A stretch of DNA of 64,000 nucleotides from DASSUW01 sp963806395 (GCA_963806395.1 CAWDYI010000009.1:434001-498000); one strand, 5' to 3'; counted from the stretch's first letter, positions 8,024 to 17,359 are shown. Notes: generated from the sequence alone by a model not told the origin. Translations and numbers: made by a program.

Positions 8024-8389
8024 TCAGGCGCCCGGCGGGTCCTGGAAGGCGCGCACCTCGATGCGGCCGCCCAGTGCCTTCGACGCCTGCGTCGCCCAAC
8101 GGACCGCGGCATCTTGGTCTGCGGCCTCGATCACCCAGAAGCCGCCGACGTACTCCGGCGCCTCGACGAACGGTCCGTCGACCACCACGGGCTCGCCGTT
8201 GGTGGCGTCGACGGTCTTGGCCGACGACGGCGGATGCAGCCCCCCGGCGAAGCGAAACGCCCCGGACTCGTGCAGGTCGGCGTTGAACGCCTCCACGGCG
8301 GCCAGCGTGGCCTCCAGTTCGGCCGGATCCATCGACGCCATCGTCGGCTCCTCGGCCGTGTCGTGGGGCACGGTCAAAAAGAACTGCAT
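8024..8389 (-). CDS. YCII-related protein
   Basis: 121 residues starting MQFFLTVPHDT. The core features VEAFNADLHESGAFRFAGGL, VVDGPFVEAPEYVGGFWVIE and DQDAAVRWATQASKALGG define the YCII/DGPF family of small ferredoxin-like alpha-beta proteins, often encoded next to ECF sigma factors. The DGPF motif with its Asp is intact. No sigma factor is adjacent here, so the partner is missing or distant. It is convergent with the PEBP gene. Confidence 0.9.
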   Translation of the reverse strand: MQFFLTVPHDTAEEPTMASMDPAELEATLAAVEAFNADLHESGAFRFAGGLHPPSSAKTVDATNGEPVVVDGPFVEAPEYVGGFWVIEAADQDAAVRWATQASKALGGRIEVRAFQDPPGA

Positions 8390-8471
8390 CACTCGTCGCT
8401 CCTTCTGGCGGGTGGCAGGGGCCAGGCTATCAGCGGCCCCCTGATCACTTGGGCTTTGCAGTACCGGGGGC

Positions 8472-9011
8472 TCAGCAGGGCTTGACGCGGACCACCCTGT
8501 CGTTCCAGCCGGGCGGGAAGTGATGGTCCGCCGTGACGCCCACCCGCATCGTGTAGCCCTCGGGGCGCCACATCGTCGCGACCGCTCCGCCACTCTGGTT
8601 GTTGATCCACGACGACGCATCCTCGACCCAGTCGTCCCACTGGTTCTCCGTGTTGTTCCAGAAGCGGTGGTTGCTCAGGTGGTAGATCCTGCACGCGGAC
8701 ATGCCGAGCGAGGCGCCGCCCCAGTACGCGTGCTCGTACAGACAGAAGTAGTGGTAGTTGCAGTCGGCGCGAGCCTGCCTGGTCGTCGCGGCGCGCCTGC
8801 CGGGCAGCGTCATCACCAGCCCCGGTTCGAGCTGGATCTCGTTCGTGCTCAGGCGGACGCTGTCCGGGTTGGCGGCGAGCGTGGCCCGCACGAGTCCTTC
8901 GTGAGTGGCGTCGGGCGGCGCGGGGGCGGCGGGCGCGGGGCCGGCGCCGGCGAGCAGCAGCGCTCCGAGCGCGACGCCGAGCGCCGCGACGCGGCGCGAG
9001 GTCCGACTCAT
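8472..9011 (-). CDS. secreted peptidase-inhibitor family I36-like protein
   Basis: 179 residues. The N-terminal signal peptide is MSRTSRRVAALGVALGALLL followed by AGAGPAPAAPA. The mature part has CNYHYFCLYEHAYWGGASLG and NNTENQWDDWVEDASSWINN, the cysteine and Trp/Gly-rich beta-gamma-crystallin-like pattern of Streptomyces SMI-type inhibitors (I36). These act on extracellular metalloproteases, but many homologues have no tested activity. It is divergent from the berberine-type oxidase, with a 149-base shared gap. Confidence 0.8.
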   Translation of the reverse strand: MSRTSRRVAALGVALGALLLAGAGPAPAAPAPPDATHEGLVRATLAANPDSVRLSTNEIQLEPGLVMTLPGRRAATTRQARADCNYHYFCLYEHAYWGGASLGMSACRIYHLSNHRFWNNTENQWDDWVEDASSWINNQSGGAVATMWRPEGYTMRVGVTADHHFPPGWNDRVVRVKPC

Positions 9012-9160
9012 ACAGCTCCTTCTTCATGTTGGGCGTATCGCCCGACAGCGTGTCGGCGACCGCCGCGAGCGTCCATCCCAGGAACCTGGGGGATTCGTGT
9101 CCGAGATCACCCTGGATCCAGGGATTGCGGGCCGGGGCGCGGGTCGGCAGCCTGCTCGAG

Positions 9161-10699
9161 ATGGTTGGCAATGTCGCTGAATCGACGTCAAGAGCTCACT
9201 TTGCGGAAGTGAATCCCGGCGATCCGCTGTACCGAGATTTGCAGCTACGCGGGTACAACCGGCGTTTTGTCGGCACACCGGACAGCGTGTTCGTCGTGGA
9301 CGACACGGACCAGGTGGTGAACGCGGTCGACGCGGCCGTTGCATCCGGGATGAAGCTCGCGGTGCGCAGTGGCGGTCACTGTGTGGAGGGGTTCGTCGAC
9401 GATCCCGCCGTCCAGTGCGTGATCGACCTCGGCCAGATGGATTCGGTGTACTACGACCGCCGCCGGCGTGCGTTTGCCGTGGAAGCAGCGGCGACGCTCG
9501 GTCGTGTGTACCAAGCGCTGGACATGCGCTGGGGCGTGACCCTGCCAGGAGGCACCGGTACCCGCGTCGGCATGGGAGGGCACGTCACCGGCGGCGGTTT
9601 CGGCCCGTTGTCGCGGTTGTACGGCCATATATCCGATCACCTGTACGCGGTGGAGACAGTCGTGGTCGACGAGAACGGCAAGGCGAAGGCGGTGACCGCG
9701 ACGCGAGAGAAGGACGACCCGCATCGTGACCTGTGGTGGGCGCACACCGGTGGCGGTGGTGGGAATTTCGGTGTGGCAACGAAATTCTGGTTCCGTAGTC
9801 GAGATGCGCAGGGCGACGACCCGACGCTACTTCTGCCGAAGCGGCCCTCCGGCTACACGATGGCGTCCGTTGCGTGGCGGTGGGCGGACCTCGACGAAGA
9901 GAACGTCACCGCGCTGGTCAACAACTATCTGCGCTGGTGTGAACGGAACAGCTCGCCCGGGAGCCCGGCGGCATCCGTGTTCGGCACGTTGGTCCTGTTC
10001 CGCAAGGAGTTCGGCGTAGTGACATTGACCGGTCAGGTCGACCCCGGGCAGCCGCAAGGTAGCGAAGCGCTGGACGCGTACTTTGCCGAGGTGACGGCGA
10101 ATGTGCCCAATGGCACCAAGACGACACAAGATGACGCGCCATGGCAGTACACCACGATCCATGCTCCGGACGTACCCGAGGTGTTGGGCATACCGGCGAC
10201 GCAACTGCGTTCGAAGGCCAAAGGCGCGCTCTTGCGATCCGCATTGGACGGATCACAGATCAGGACGATCTTCGAGCGCCTGACCAGTGACGACTACGGA
10301 TGGCGAGGCGCCATGACTGGATTCGTGACTTGGGGTGGGAAGATCAACGCGTTGAGTCCGCAGGACGCTGCCGTCGCCGAGCGAGACTCGGTGGCGCTGT
10401 TCTCGGTGGGCAATTTCTGGGACAACCCAGAAGAGGACGAAAAGCACCTGACGTGGGCCCGATCGCTCTACCGGGACGTGTTCGCAGGCACCGGTGGCGT
10501 GCCGGTACCCAACGATCGGACCGGCGGCTGCTTCGTCAATTGGCCGGACCCGGATCTTCTGGACGAGGAATGGAACCGATCAGGCGTCCCATGGTCCGAG
10601 CTGTACTACGGCGGGAACTACAAGAAGCTCCAGGAAGCGAAGGGCCGATGGGATCCCCACCAGGTCTTCGACCATGCTTTGGCGGTCGAGCCGGGCTGA
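9161..10699 (+). CDS. FAD-binding berberine-bridge-like oxidoreductase
   Basis: 512 residues. The PCMH FAD domain shows RSGGHCVEGF (His for 8-alpha FAD linkage), then LPGGTGTRVGMGGHVTGGGF and LWWAHTGGGGGNFGVAT. A C-terminal BBE segment is seen as WSELYYGGNYKKLQEAKGRW plus DPHQVFDH. Bicovalent family members have a Cys just before the VGxGGH stretch. Here that position is Gly/Thr, so only the His bond is expected. It probably oxidises a sugar or polyketide-like alcohol. Base composition is visibly less GC-rich than the neighbours, suggesting later acquisition. It is convergent with a LuxR gene. Confidence 0.9.
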   Translation: MVGNVAESTSRAHFAEVNPGDPLYRDLQLRGYNRRFVGTPDSVFVVDDTDQVVNAVDAAVASGMKLAVRSGGHCVEGFVDDPAVQCVIDLGQMDSVYYDRRRRAFAVEAAATLGRVYQALDMRWGVTLPGGTGTRVGMGGHVTGGGFGPLSRLYGHISDHLYAVETVVVDENGKAKAVTATREKDDPHRDLWWAHTGGGGGNFGVATKFWFRSRDAQGDDPTLLLPKRPSGYTMASVAWRWADLDEENVTALVNNYLRWCERNSSPGSPAASVFGTLVLFRKEFGVVTLTGQVDPGQPQGSEALDAYFAEVTANVPNGTKTTQDDAPWQYTTIHAPDVPEVLGIPATQLRSKAKGALLRSALDGSQIRTIFERLTSDDYGWRGAMTGFVTWGGKINALSPQDAAVAERDSVALFSVGNFWDNPEEDEKHLTWARSLYRDVFAGTGGVPVPNDRTGGCFVNWPDPDLLDEEWNRSGVPWSELYYGGNYKKLQEAKGRWDPHQVFDHALAVEPG

Positions 10700-10709
10700 G
10701 AACCCGGCG

Positions 10710-11753
10710 TTATTGCGCGTCGACCGGCCGTTGGTAGTGGGGATCGAGGAAGAGCCTGGCGACGAGCTGTCCGCGGTTGGATACGTCGAGCTTCTCGAAG
10801 ATCGCCTTGAGATGGTCCTGGACCGTGTAGGTCGACAGGTACAGCCGGGCGGCGATCGCGGCGTTTGGCAGGCCCTGCGCGACGAGCTTGGACACGCGCC
10901 GCTCGCGCGCGGTGAGGCCGTAGGCCTCCGCGAGGAGCTCGGCGAGCTCGGGACCTCGCGCCGGCTCGAGCGTGACTGCGGTACGCGCCTTGCTGCCGTT
11001 CTGCAGCACCCATCCGCGCACGGTGATCCATTGCCCGGACGCCGTCCGGGCGCGCGCCGTCGCCGCGAGGCCGCTGTCTCCGGACGCGATCTCGCGAGCG
11101 CGCCGGGCGACCGCCGACACGACCACCGGAAGCCGCCGCCGGCGAGCGCCCAGCTCGTCGAGCCACGCGGCAGCGGCAGGGTTGGCCATCTCGACGCCGT
11201 CCTGGTCGTCGAGGAGCAGCAGGCCGGGATCGCCGTCGCCCCCATCCGACGAGAGCTCCTGCCGGAGTCTGGAGCGCTGGAGGTCCGCGCGACTGAGCGA
11301 GGCGATCAGGTCCACCTCCCGCCCCGCAAAGTCGGGAGCTCCGCGTTCCCGATACATCACGTACCCGCACCACATGCCTGAGTCGCCGAGATACACGGAC
11401 CGGAGCTCGTCGCCCAAACCACGGGGCCGACGGCTGCGGTCGAGGGTCCCGCCGGTCGCTTCGCTCATGCTGGCCGCCGGTCGGCCCGAGGCGGCGAGCT
11501 GCCTGAACGCAGCGATGTCGGTCTCGTGGAGCCCGATCTCCGGCAGGCGGGAACCCGCGCCGCCGGCGAGCGAGTTGTCGATCCACTCGTCGACCGGCAG
11601 CCCGGTCTCCGGGTCGAACCAGACGCCGGCCATCGCGTCGAATGGCACGGCGCGGCGCAGGACGCGCGCCCCCTCACGGGCGAAGCCGTAGCGGTCCAGA
11701 TCGCGGTCTGCGAGACGGAGGATCTCGCCGCGGATCGCGTCGTGGGCCGGCAT
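10710..11753 (-). CDS. LuxR-family transcriptional regulator
   Basis: 347 residues. The C-terminal LuxR helix-turn-helix reads LTARERRVSKLVAQGLPNAA, then IAARLYLSTYTVQDHLKAIF and EKLDVSNRGQLVARLF. The N-terminal two-thirds is a GAF/PAS-like sensor region without a receiver domain. AAGGAG lies 7 bases before ATG 11753. An out-of-frame ATG lies 4 bases upstream. It is adjacent to the broken FAD monooxygenase on one side and convergent with the oxidase on the other, either of which could be its target. Confidence 0.88.
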   Translation of the reverse strand: MPAHDAIRGEILRLADRDLDRYGFAREGARVLRRAVPFDAMAGVWFDPETGLPVDEWIDNSLAGGAGSRLPEIGLHETDIAAFRQLAASGRPAASMSEATGGTLDRSRRPRGLGDELRSVYLGDSGMWCGYVMYRERGAPDFAGREVDLIASLSRADLQRSRLRQELSSDGGDGDPGLLLLDDQDGVEMANPAAAAWLDELGARRRRLPVVVSAVARRAREIASGDSGLAATARARTASGQWITVRGWVLQNGSKARTAVTLEPARGPELAELLAEAYGLTARERRVSKLVAQGLPNAAIAARLYLSTYTVQDHLKAIFEKLDVSNRGQLVARLFLDPHYQRPVDAQ

Positions 11754-11880
11754 CCATCAACTCCTTGGGATCGCGAGCACGGCGGAGGAGTAGTACCCGT
11801 CCTCCCGTTCATCATCCATCACGCACACCAGGAGAGATTTATTCCATGGCACCCTGGAGGTGTCAGTCAGCAGACTGCTG

Positions 11881-13447
11881 TCAATCCCCGGGGTTCAGCG
11901 CGCGCGCCGTCGCGAGCGCGCGCGCGGTCTCGTCACGCCCGGCAGGGCCGCGTGCCCGCCAGGCGACCACGCCGTCCGGGCGTACGAGTGTCGCGCCGCC
12001 GGCCGCCAGCCCGTAGGTGTCGGCGAACGGCTCGGCGTCGACGACGTGCGAGGTCGCTCCGGGCGGGGCCCAGTCGTCGACGTCCGGCCCCGCGAGGCGG
12101 AGGACGACGAACCCAGAGCCGAAGAGATCGAGCGTGGAGCGGTCGTCGGCGAGCCAGACGTGGGGCGCTCGCGTGCCCGGGCGACCGTCGAGCGCCGGCG
12201 GAGGCAGGTGCAGCACTCCGTCGTCGCCGTCCTCGCTGAGGATCACCGGCGAGCGAGTGACGAGCCCGATCTCGAGCTCGATGTCCGGGACCGGCGGCTC
12301 TGCGTCCTCGGTTCCGCGCTCGGGCACCACACGCGTGGCATAGCGCGTGTAGGCCTGCCGGACCGTGAGCTCGCAGAGCGGCAGGCGCTTTGTCTCGTAG
12401 GTGTCGAGCAGGCCCGGGCCGGCTTCGCCCTTGACGACCGCCGCGAGCTTCCAGGCGAGGTTATGCGCGTCCTGGACGCCGGTGTTGCCGCCGAAGCCGC
12501 CGTTCGGCGGTACGACGTGCGCGGCGTCGCCCGCGAGGAACACGCGGCCCGCTCGGAGGCGCTCGGCGCAGTTCGCCTCGGCCTGCCAGGGAGCGATGTC
12601 GACGATCTCCATCGGAATGTCGGTCCCGATCGCCGTGCGCAGGAACTCCAGTGCCCGCCCCTGGGTCAATCCCGCCTGCACGTCGACCGCCGAGTCCTGC
12701 GTGACGTCCTCGCCGACCGTGTTGATGACGAGGAAGCCGTTGCCGCGGCTCCGGTCGAGCCGGAAGAACCCGCGCCGCTTGGGGTTGTGCACGTAGAGGA
12801 CGCCCCTGGTTGCGGTCGCGCAGTAGCTCGGCGCAGTCGGCGCGGAAGTAGATGGTGATGCTGCGCGAGAGCCGTCCATAGCCGCGCATGGCGATTCCCA
12901 GCTGCCCGCGCATCGGGCTCCGATTGCCGTCCGCCGCCACGACGTAGCCCGCCCGGACGACGCTCTCGTCCCCGGAGTCCCGGTCGCGGAGCGTGACGGT
13001 CACGCCGTCCTCGTCCTGGTCGAGGGCGACGGCCTCAGTCCGGTTGCGCACAGTCGCGCCGAGCTCGAGCGCACGCTCGCGCAGCAACGGCTCGAGGACG
13101 TCCTGGTTGATGAACACGCGCACGGTCGGGCTGAACCCCTCGACGCCCTCGTTGAGCTCCTTGACGTACGTGGCGAGCTCCCGCCCGGCCAGCGACTCGA
13201 CGGCGACGATTCCGCCCGTCGGGCTGTACGTCTCCAGGGACTTCTCCCGCACGCGCGCTTCGAGCCCGAGTTGCCGCAGCACCTCCATCGTCCGCAGCTG
13301 GAAGTGGCCCGCGCGCGGATGGATCGCGGTGCCGGCGTGCCGCTCCACCGCCAGCGCCGGCACTCCGTGATGGCCGAGCAGCATGGCGGTCGTCAGGCCC
13401 ACCAGGCTGCCGCCGACGATCAGGACCGGGACTTCTTCGTCAGGCAT
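11881..13447 (-). pseudogene. PheA/TfdB-type FAD aromatic monooxygenase, split by a +1 frameshift
   Basis: The first frame from 13447 gives VLIVGGSLVGLTTAMLLGHH (FAD Rossmann motif), GHFQLRTMEVLRQLGL and YVVAADGNRSPMRGQLGI (the DG motif). It runs to RDRNQG. An extra base in the C/G run at 12802-12806 then changes frame. The second frame resumes VLYVHNPKRRGFFRLDR, then GRVFLAGDAAHVVPPNGGFG (the GD motif) and NTGVQDAHNLAWKLA, and ends at 11881. All key motifs survive, so this is a recent mutation or a base error. Family members hydroxylate phenols or aromatic polyketides with NADPH and O2. Confidence 0.8.
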
Positions 13448-13492
13448 GGCGCGACGGTAGCCCGACCGGGCCGGTGTGCCAAGCGTCTCGAT

Positions 13493-14350
13493 TCACAGTC
13501 CACTGTGCAGCGTGTTCCCGTCGACCGTGAGCACGATCCGCTTGGGATTGAACATGCCGAGTTGGAGCTCGAAGAGTCCGATTCGCGTGGCGGGTCCGTC
13601 AGCCATGGAAAACTCCCAGCGTTCGGTGAGAATGCGATCCTCGGACGGAGGGATCGCCGCGCCATCGACACGCAGTACGTTGGCGCGCAGATCGCGGGCT
13701 TCGAGCTCGATGATGTGCGAACTCTGCGTCAGCGTGACCTCGAGGCGAAAGACCGAGCGCCCGATCCTCTGATACGTCGCCTGCCACGACGTCGATGCCT
13801 CAGGGTCGCGGCCGGCCGGCGCCTCGGGCGGGACGCTCGACGCCTCGCGCGGCTCGCCGGACGCCACATCCCCCAGGATCGGCTCCAGTCGCTCGATCAA
13901 CAGCCTCGCGTCGGCCTGGAAGCTCGCGTCGCGCAGGTCGAGCGCTTGGCGGCGCACCAAGGGACGAACCGACTCGGGCAACTGTTGCGCCAGCGGGAGA
14001 CTCGCGCCTTGAACGAGCACCGGCACCACGCGCACTCCGCGCTCGAGCGCCGTCTCGACCTCGACTCGGACGTAGTCGTAAGGATCATCGAGTCGACTCT
14101 TGCCACCTACATCCGGCGCGGGAGCCCACCGCGGACCGATCAGGACGAGCATCACTTCGCACGACACCACGGCCGCTTCGAGCACGGCGACGAAGTCGAC
14201 TCCGATGTCGATCGAATCGACGTCCATGAAGACGCGGGACTCCCCGAAGCGTTGGGACAGCCGGTCGTACAGGCGCCCCGCTTGACCGGGCACGTCCTCG
14301 CGCCGGTAGCTGATGAAGACGCCAAGGCCCGGGTATTCCGGCGCGGTCAT
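13493..14350 (-). CDS. TIR-domain protein with C-terminal beta-rich domain
   Basis: 285 residues. Residues about 8-165 form a bacterial TIR_2 domain: GVFISYRREDVPGQAGRLYD, RVFMDVDSIDIGVDFVAVLE, VMLVLIGPRWAP, then VRVEVETALERGVRVVPVLV. The Glu in VRVEVETAL sits where TIR NADases keep their catalytic glutamate (by family analogy). After a low-complexity linker (about 165-188) comes an unassigned beta-rich module of about 95 residues (SVFRLEVTLTQSSHIIELEA onward). The start overlaps the TPR gene stop (ATGA), so the two are coupled. Likely cytoplasmic NAD-cleaving or signalling effector. Confidence 0.85.
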   Translation of the reverse strand: MTAPEYPGLGVFISYRREDVPGQAGRLYDRLSQRFGESRVFMDVDSIDIGVDFVAVLEAAVVSCEVMLVLIGPRWAPAPDVGGKSRLDDPYDYVRVEVETALERGVRVVPVLVQGASLPLAQQLPESVRPLVRRQALDLRDASFQADARLLIERLEPILGDVASGEPREASSVPPEAPAGRDPEASTSWQATYQRIGRSVFRLEVTLTQSSHIIELEARDLRANVLRVDGAAIPPSEDRILTERWEFSMADGPATRIGLFELQLGMFNPKRIVLTVDGNTLHSGL

Positions 14351-15264
14351 CGCAGTTGACGCGGTGGCTGTGCATCGCGCCGGTCCAGTAGTGCGAGATT
14401 CTCGGCGCCGGCTTCGCGCGCCGGATGTGTGGCGGCGACGGCGTCCTGAAGCACGCTCGCCGCCCGTTCCAGCAGGTCGCGCCCACCGATGACATCACCA
14501 GCCTGGATACGCACCAGAGCGAGCGTAGTAAGGATGGGGGCGAGTTCCGGGTGACCGGGTCCGAGGGCGCGCTCGCCGACGGCGCGCGCGTGTTCTGCGA
14601 GGCGCCGCGCCTCCTCTTCGGCACCTTGGAGGCGTCGGATCTCCGCAAGGTTGCCCAGGGCGAAAGCGATCTCGCGATGCTCGGGGCCGTATCGTCGGCG
14701 GAAAACGGCGAGCGCGTCACTCAGCAGACGCTCCGCCTCGTCGAGGCGGCCCTGCGCCGCGACGATCGCAGCGAGCATGCCCAGGTCGCCGGCGCGGCGC
14801 GCAGCGAACCACCGGTTGAGCTGCGCCGCGTAGGTGGTCAGCCGTTCCGCTTCGTCGAGCCGACCCTCGGCGAACGCCAGCCCGCCGAGGTTGTGGTACA
14901 CGACCGCGCGAGACGTTGAACGTCGCCGCCCGGCGGCGCGGTAGCCCGACAACGCCGACTCGTAGTGCTTCCGGGCTTGGTCGTGGTGGCCGGCGAGCCG
15001 TGCGGCGATGCCCGCGAGATTGTGCAGCTTCGACGCCGCGATCAGCTCATGCCGGCGCCGCGGCGCGGCGATGATCGACAGCCCGTGGCGCGCCAGGTCG
15101 GCAGCCTGCTCGTACCGGCCGGCCTGGATCTCGGCGGTGCACAGGCCTGCGAGGCGGTGCGCCGCGACGAATCGCGTCGCCGGCGAGCCGGGCGCGGCAC
15201 CGATTCGGAGCGCGACGGTGGCGGCAACGTGAAGTGTCGCCGCCACCGACCCGCGACTGAACAT
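14347..15264 (-). CDS. tetratricopeptide-repeat protein, partner of the TIR protein
   Basis: 305 residues composed of helical repeats: AAHRLAGLCTAEIQAGRYEQ, VVYHNLGGLAFAEGRLDEAE, AAIVAAQGRLDEAERLLSDA, YGPEHREIAFALGNLAEIRR and LGPGHPELAPILTTLALVRI. The last two are kinesin-light-chain-type TPRs. There is no enzymatic domain, so it is a scaffold or sensor. The start ATG shares its A with the stop of a 41-residue peptide gene (TGATG) and its stop overlaps the TIR start. The three genes form one tightly coupled unit. Confidence 0.85.
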   Translation of the reverse strand: MFSRGSVAATLHVAATVALRIGAAPGSPATRFVAAHRLAGLCTAEIQAGRYEQAADLARHGLSIIAAPRRRHELIAASKLHNLAGIAARLAGHHDQARKHYESALSGYRAAGRRRSTSRAVVYHNLGGLAFAEGRLDEAERLTTYAAQLNRWFAARRAGDLGMLAAIVAAQGRLDEAERLLSDALAVFRRRYGPEHREIAFALGNLAEIRRLQGAEEEARRLAEHARAVGERALGPGHPELAPILTTLALVRIQAGDVIGGRDLLERAASVLQDAVAATHPAREAGAENLALLDRRDAQPPRQLR

Positions 15265-15389
15265 CAGCGCGGCAACCGCCCGAACAGCTGGGCGTGCTGC
15301 ACCGTGCCGCCGGCGAAAGCCTCAGCGGCCGCCACACCGATGACGACGAGGGTGACGGGCGCAGCGATGAGGAGGCGTTTGATGATCAT
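15264..15389 (-). CDS. 41-residue hydrophobic peptide, first gene of the TPR-TIR operon
   Basis: ATG 15389 opens MIIKRLLIAAPVTLVVIGVA, a basic start then a hydrophobic stretch of about 18 residues. It continues AAEAFAGGTVQHAQLFGRLPR to TGA 15266-15264, which overlaps the TPR start. It looks like a single-pass membrane peptide or a signal peptide (possible cleavage near AEAFA) with a 15-residue tail. No strong ribosome site is visible. The TGATG overlap and lack of gap make chance unlikely. Its role may be membrane anchoring, sensing or toxicity; none is proven. Confidence 0.6.
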   Translation of the reverse strand: MIIKRLLIAAPVTLVVIGVAAAEAFAGGTVQHAQLFGRLPR

Positions 15390-15515
15390 GCCGGGAACAC
15401 TGGCCGCCGGTTCTTGCGGGACCGTTGCTGCGTGCTTGCGGCTGGCTTACCGCGGCCAAGCCGGCTGGCGACAACGTCGCCCGCCATCGCCAGGTGACGG
15501 TCTAGGGTTCGGGGC

Positions 15516-16274
15516 GTGGTCGTAGCAGTGTTCGGCGACGCGCACGGGCATGCGGAAGCGCTTGACGCGGTGATCGGCGCGGCCGAGGCGTGCGATGCGC
15601 AGGAGCTGTGGTCGCTGGGGGACATGATCGGGCGGGGTCCGGACCCCGAGCATGTCGTGACTCGCACGCGCGAGCGCTGCGCGGTGGCGCTGATGGGCAA
15701 CCACGACTACGGCGCGACGGGATCGGCCGAGCCCACTCGGTTCGGCGAGCCGGGCTCGCCGGCGGTGCGGTCGATCGAGCTGGCCCGCGACCGGCTCAGC
15801 GGCCCCCACGTCGAGTGGATGCGGTCGCGCAAGCCCGCGGCGCGACGCGGCGAGGTGCAGCTCTGGCACGGCGGTCCGCGCAACGCCGTGCACGAGTACG
15901 TCGGCGCATCCAACGCGGCAGCCTGCCTCGCGGTCCAGCGCGCCGAGCTCGGGCTGGTCGGCCACACCCACGTCGCGGCTGCGTGGCGGCAGACGCCACG
16001 CGGCGCCGAGGCGGTCAAGATCCGGGTCGGCGAATCGCTGGACCTCGCGGGCGGCAAGTGGCTGTTGAATCCAGGAGCGGTGGGCGCGCCCGAACCGTCG
16101 CGGCGTGGCTGGTGGAACGCCCTTGACCTCCAGGCGGCTGATGGCGCGTACTGGCTGCTGCTCGATCTCGAGCGGCGCACCGCGACCTGGCGACGCGCAC
16201 CGTATGACCCGGCTCCGGCGCGCCTGCGAGCCCGTGCGCTCGGCCTCGACGACCTCACGCCTCAGCCGGCGTGA
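15516..16274 (+). CDS. calcineurin-like metallophosphoesterase
   Basis: 252 residues from GTG 15516. The dinuclear metal motifs are in order: GDAHGHAEALDAV (GDxHG), WSLGDMIGRGPDPEHV (GDxxxRGP), MGNHDYGATG (GNHD), WHGGP and GLVGHTHVA (GHTH), with LLNPGAVG near the end. This matches PrpE/YfcE-like phosphodiesterases and diadenosine-polyphosphate phosphatases acting in the cytoplasm. The leaderless peptide-TPR-TIR operon diverges from the same 126-base gap. It overlaps the convergent substrate-binding gene by 13 bases. Confidence 0.93.
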   Translation: MVVAVFGDAHGHAEALDAVIGAAEACDAQELWSLGDMIGRGPDPEHVVTRTRERCAVALMGNHDYGATGSAEPTRFGEPGSPAVRSIELARDRLSGPHVEWMRSRKPAARRGEVQLWHGGPRNAVHEYVGASNAAACLAVQRAELGLVGHTHVAAAWRQTPRGAEAVKIRVGESLDLAGGKWLLNPGAVGAPEPSRRGWWNALDLQAADGAYWLLLDLERRTATWRRAPYDPAPARLRARALGLDDLTPQPA

Positions 16275-17359
16275 AGGATCCGAAAGCGATCGGGTTCGGC
16301 CGGATCTCGATCAACGACTTGGATTGGCGGCCAGGCCCATTGCCAGACGTTGATGCCTGGTGTACGGGAGAACTGGATCTGTCCGCGGGTGCCTTCGACT
16401 GCAACGCGCGGCCAGGATTCGGCAGTGCGCGCCCGGTCCGCGCCGTGAGAACGCAGCACATCGGCGAGGACGACGATCGTGTCATAGCCCTCGAAGGCGA
16501 CGAACGAGGGCGCTTCGGGCAGCCGCTCGCGGAGGGCCGTCTCGACCCGTGCACCGAGTGGACTGAGGCGCTCGGGCAGGTAGCGCAAGAACGGGATCGC
16601 GGCGCCGTCGTCGCCCAGCAACGCCGCCCAATCGGAGAACTCCGGTTGCCCGGCCGGAGCACCGATCATGATCTCGGCGAGCCGCTGGTCGCGGCGGACA
16701 GACTTGACGATCGACACTGCCGGCTCCGGGTGGCCGACCAGAAGAAGGAGGGCTGTCGCGCGAGTGTCGACGAGTTCGTCGCTCACGGCCGTGGGGGCGA
16801 GCTCGCGCATGTCGAGTTCGATGACGGTGCCGCCGCGTGGAGCGAGGTAGTCCCGCAGAATGCGGGCCCCAGATGCCCAGTAGACACTCGACTCGGTTGC
16901 CACGGCGATTCGACGGTGGCCCGCGCTGAGGAGGAAGTCTGCGTAGATCTGCCAGCCGTGTGACTGCGCCGGGGCGAGGCGCGCGACCCATTCCGTCGGC
17001 TGTTCGGTGAGCGCGTCGAGAACCGCTGACGAGCAGAGGAACGGCAGGCCCAGGGCGTCGGCCCCGGCGGCAGCGGCGCGAGCGACGACGCTGTGATACT
17101 CCCCCGCCAAGGCAGCCACGCCCAGGCGGGCCAATTCGTCCACGGCCGCCGCGGCCCTCTGTGGATCAGCCGCGGTGTCGCGGACCACCAGCTCGAGTGG
17201 TCTTCCGACGATCCCGCCGGCGTCATTGACTTCGCGAACGGCCAGCTCGAGTCCAGCGAGCAAGTGTTGGCCCGCCTCGACCCAACCAGGCCGAGATAGC
17301 GGAACGAGAGCGCCAATCAGGACGGATGACCCGTCAGTCCGCTCGGCTCCAGGGCTCAT
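16262..17359 (-). CDS. type 1 branched-chain-amino-acid-like substrate-binding protein without signal peptide
   Basis: 365 residues of the LivJ/receptor-like fold: VLIGALVPLSRPGWVEAGQH, LAVREVNDAGGIVGRPLELV, RDTAADPQRAAAAVDELA, then SFVAFEGYDTIVVLADVLRS. Normal members are exported, but here ATG 17359 leads straight into the fold with no signal peptide. The start overlaps the stop of the Kelch lipoprotein gene (TGATG). No permease or ATPase is nearby. It may act as a cytoplasmic ligand sensor, as in AmiC-type regulators, or it may have lost its leader. It was possibly once fused downstream of another domain. Confidence 0.8.
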   Translation of the reverse strand: MSPGAERTDGSSVLIGALVPLSRPGWVEAGQHLLAGLELAVREVNDAGGIVGRPLELVVRDTAADPQRAAAAVDELARLGVAALAGEYHSVVARAAAAGADALGLPFLCSSAVLDALTEQPTEWVARLAPAQSHGWQIYADFLLSAGHRRIAVATESSVYWASGARILRDYLAPRGGTVIELDMRELAPTAVSDELVDTRATALLLLVGHPEPAVSIVKSVRRDQRLAEIMIGAPAGQPEFSDWAALLGDDGAAIPFLRYLPERLSPLGARVETALRERLPEAPSFVAFEGYDTIVVLADVLRSHGADRARTAESWPRVAVEGTRGQIQFSRTPGINVWQWAWPPIQVVDRDPAEPDRFRILHAG

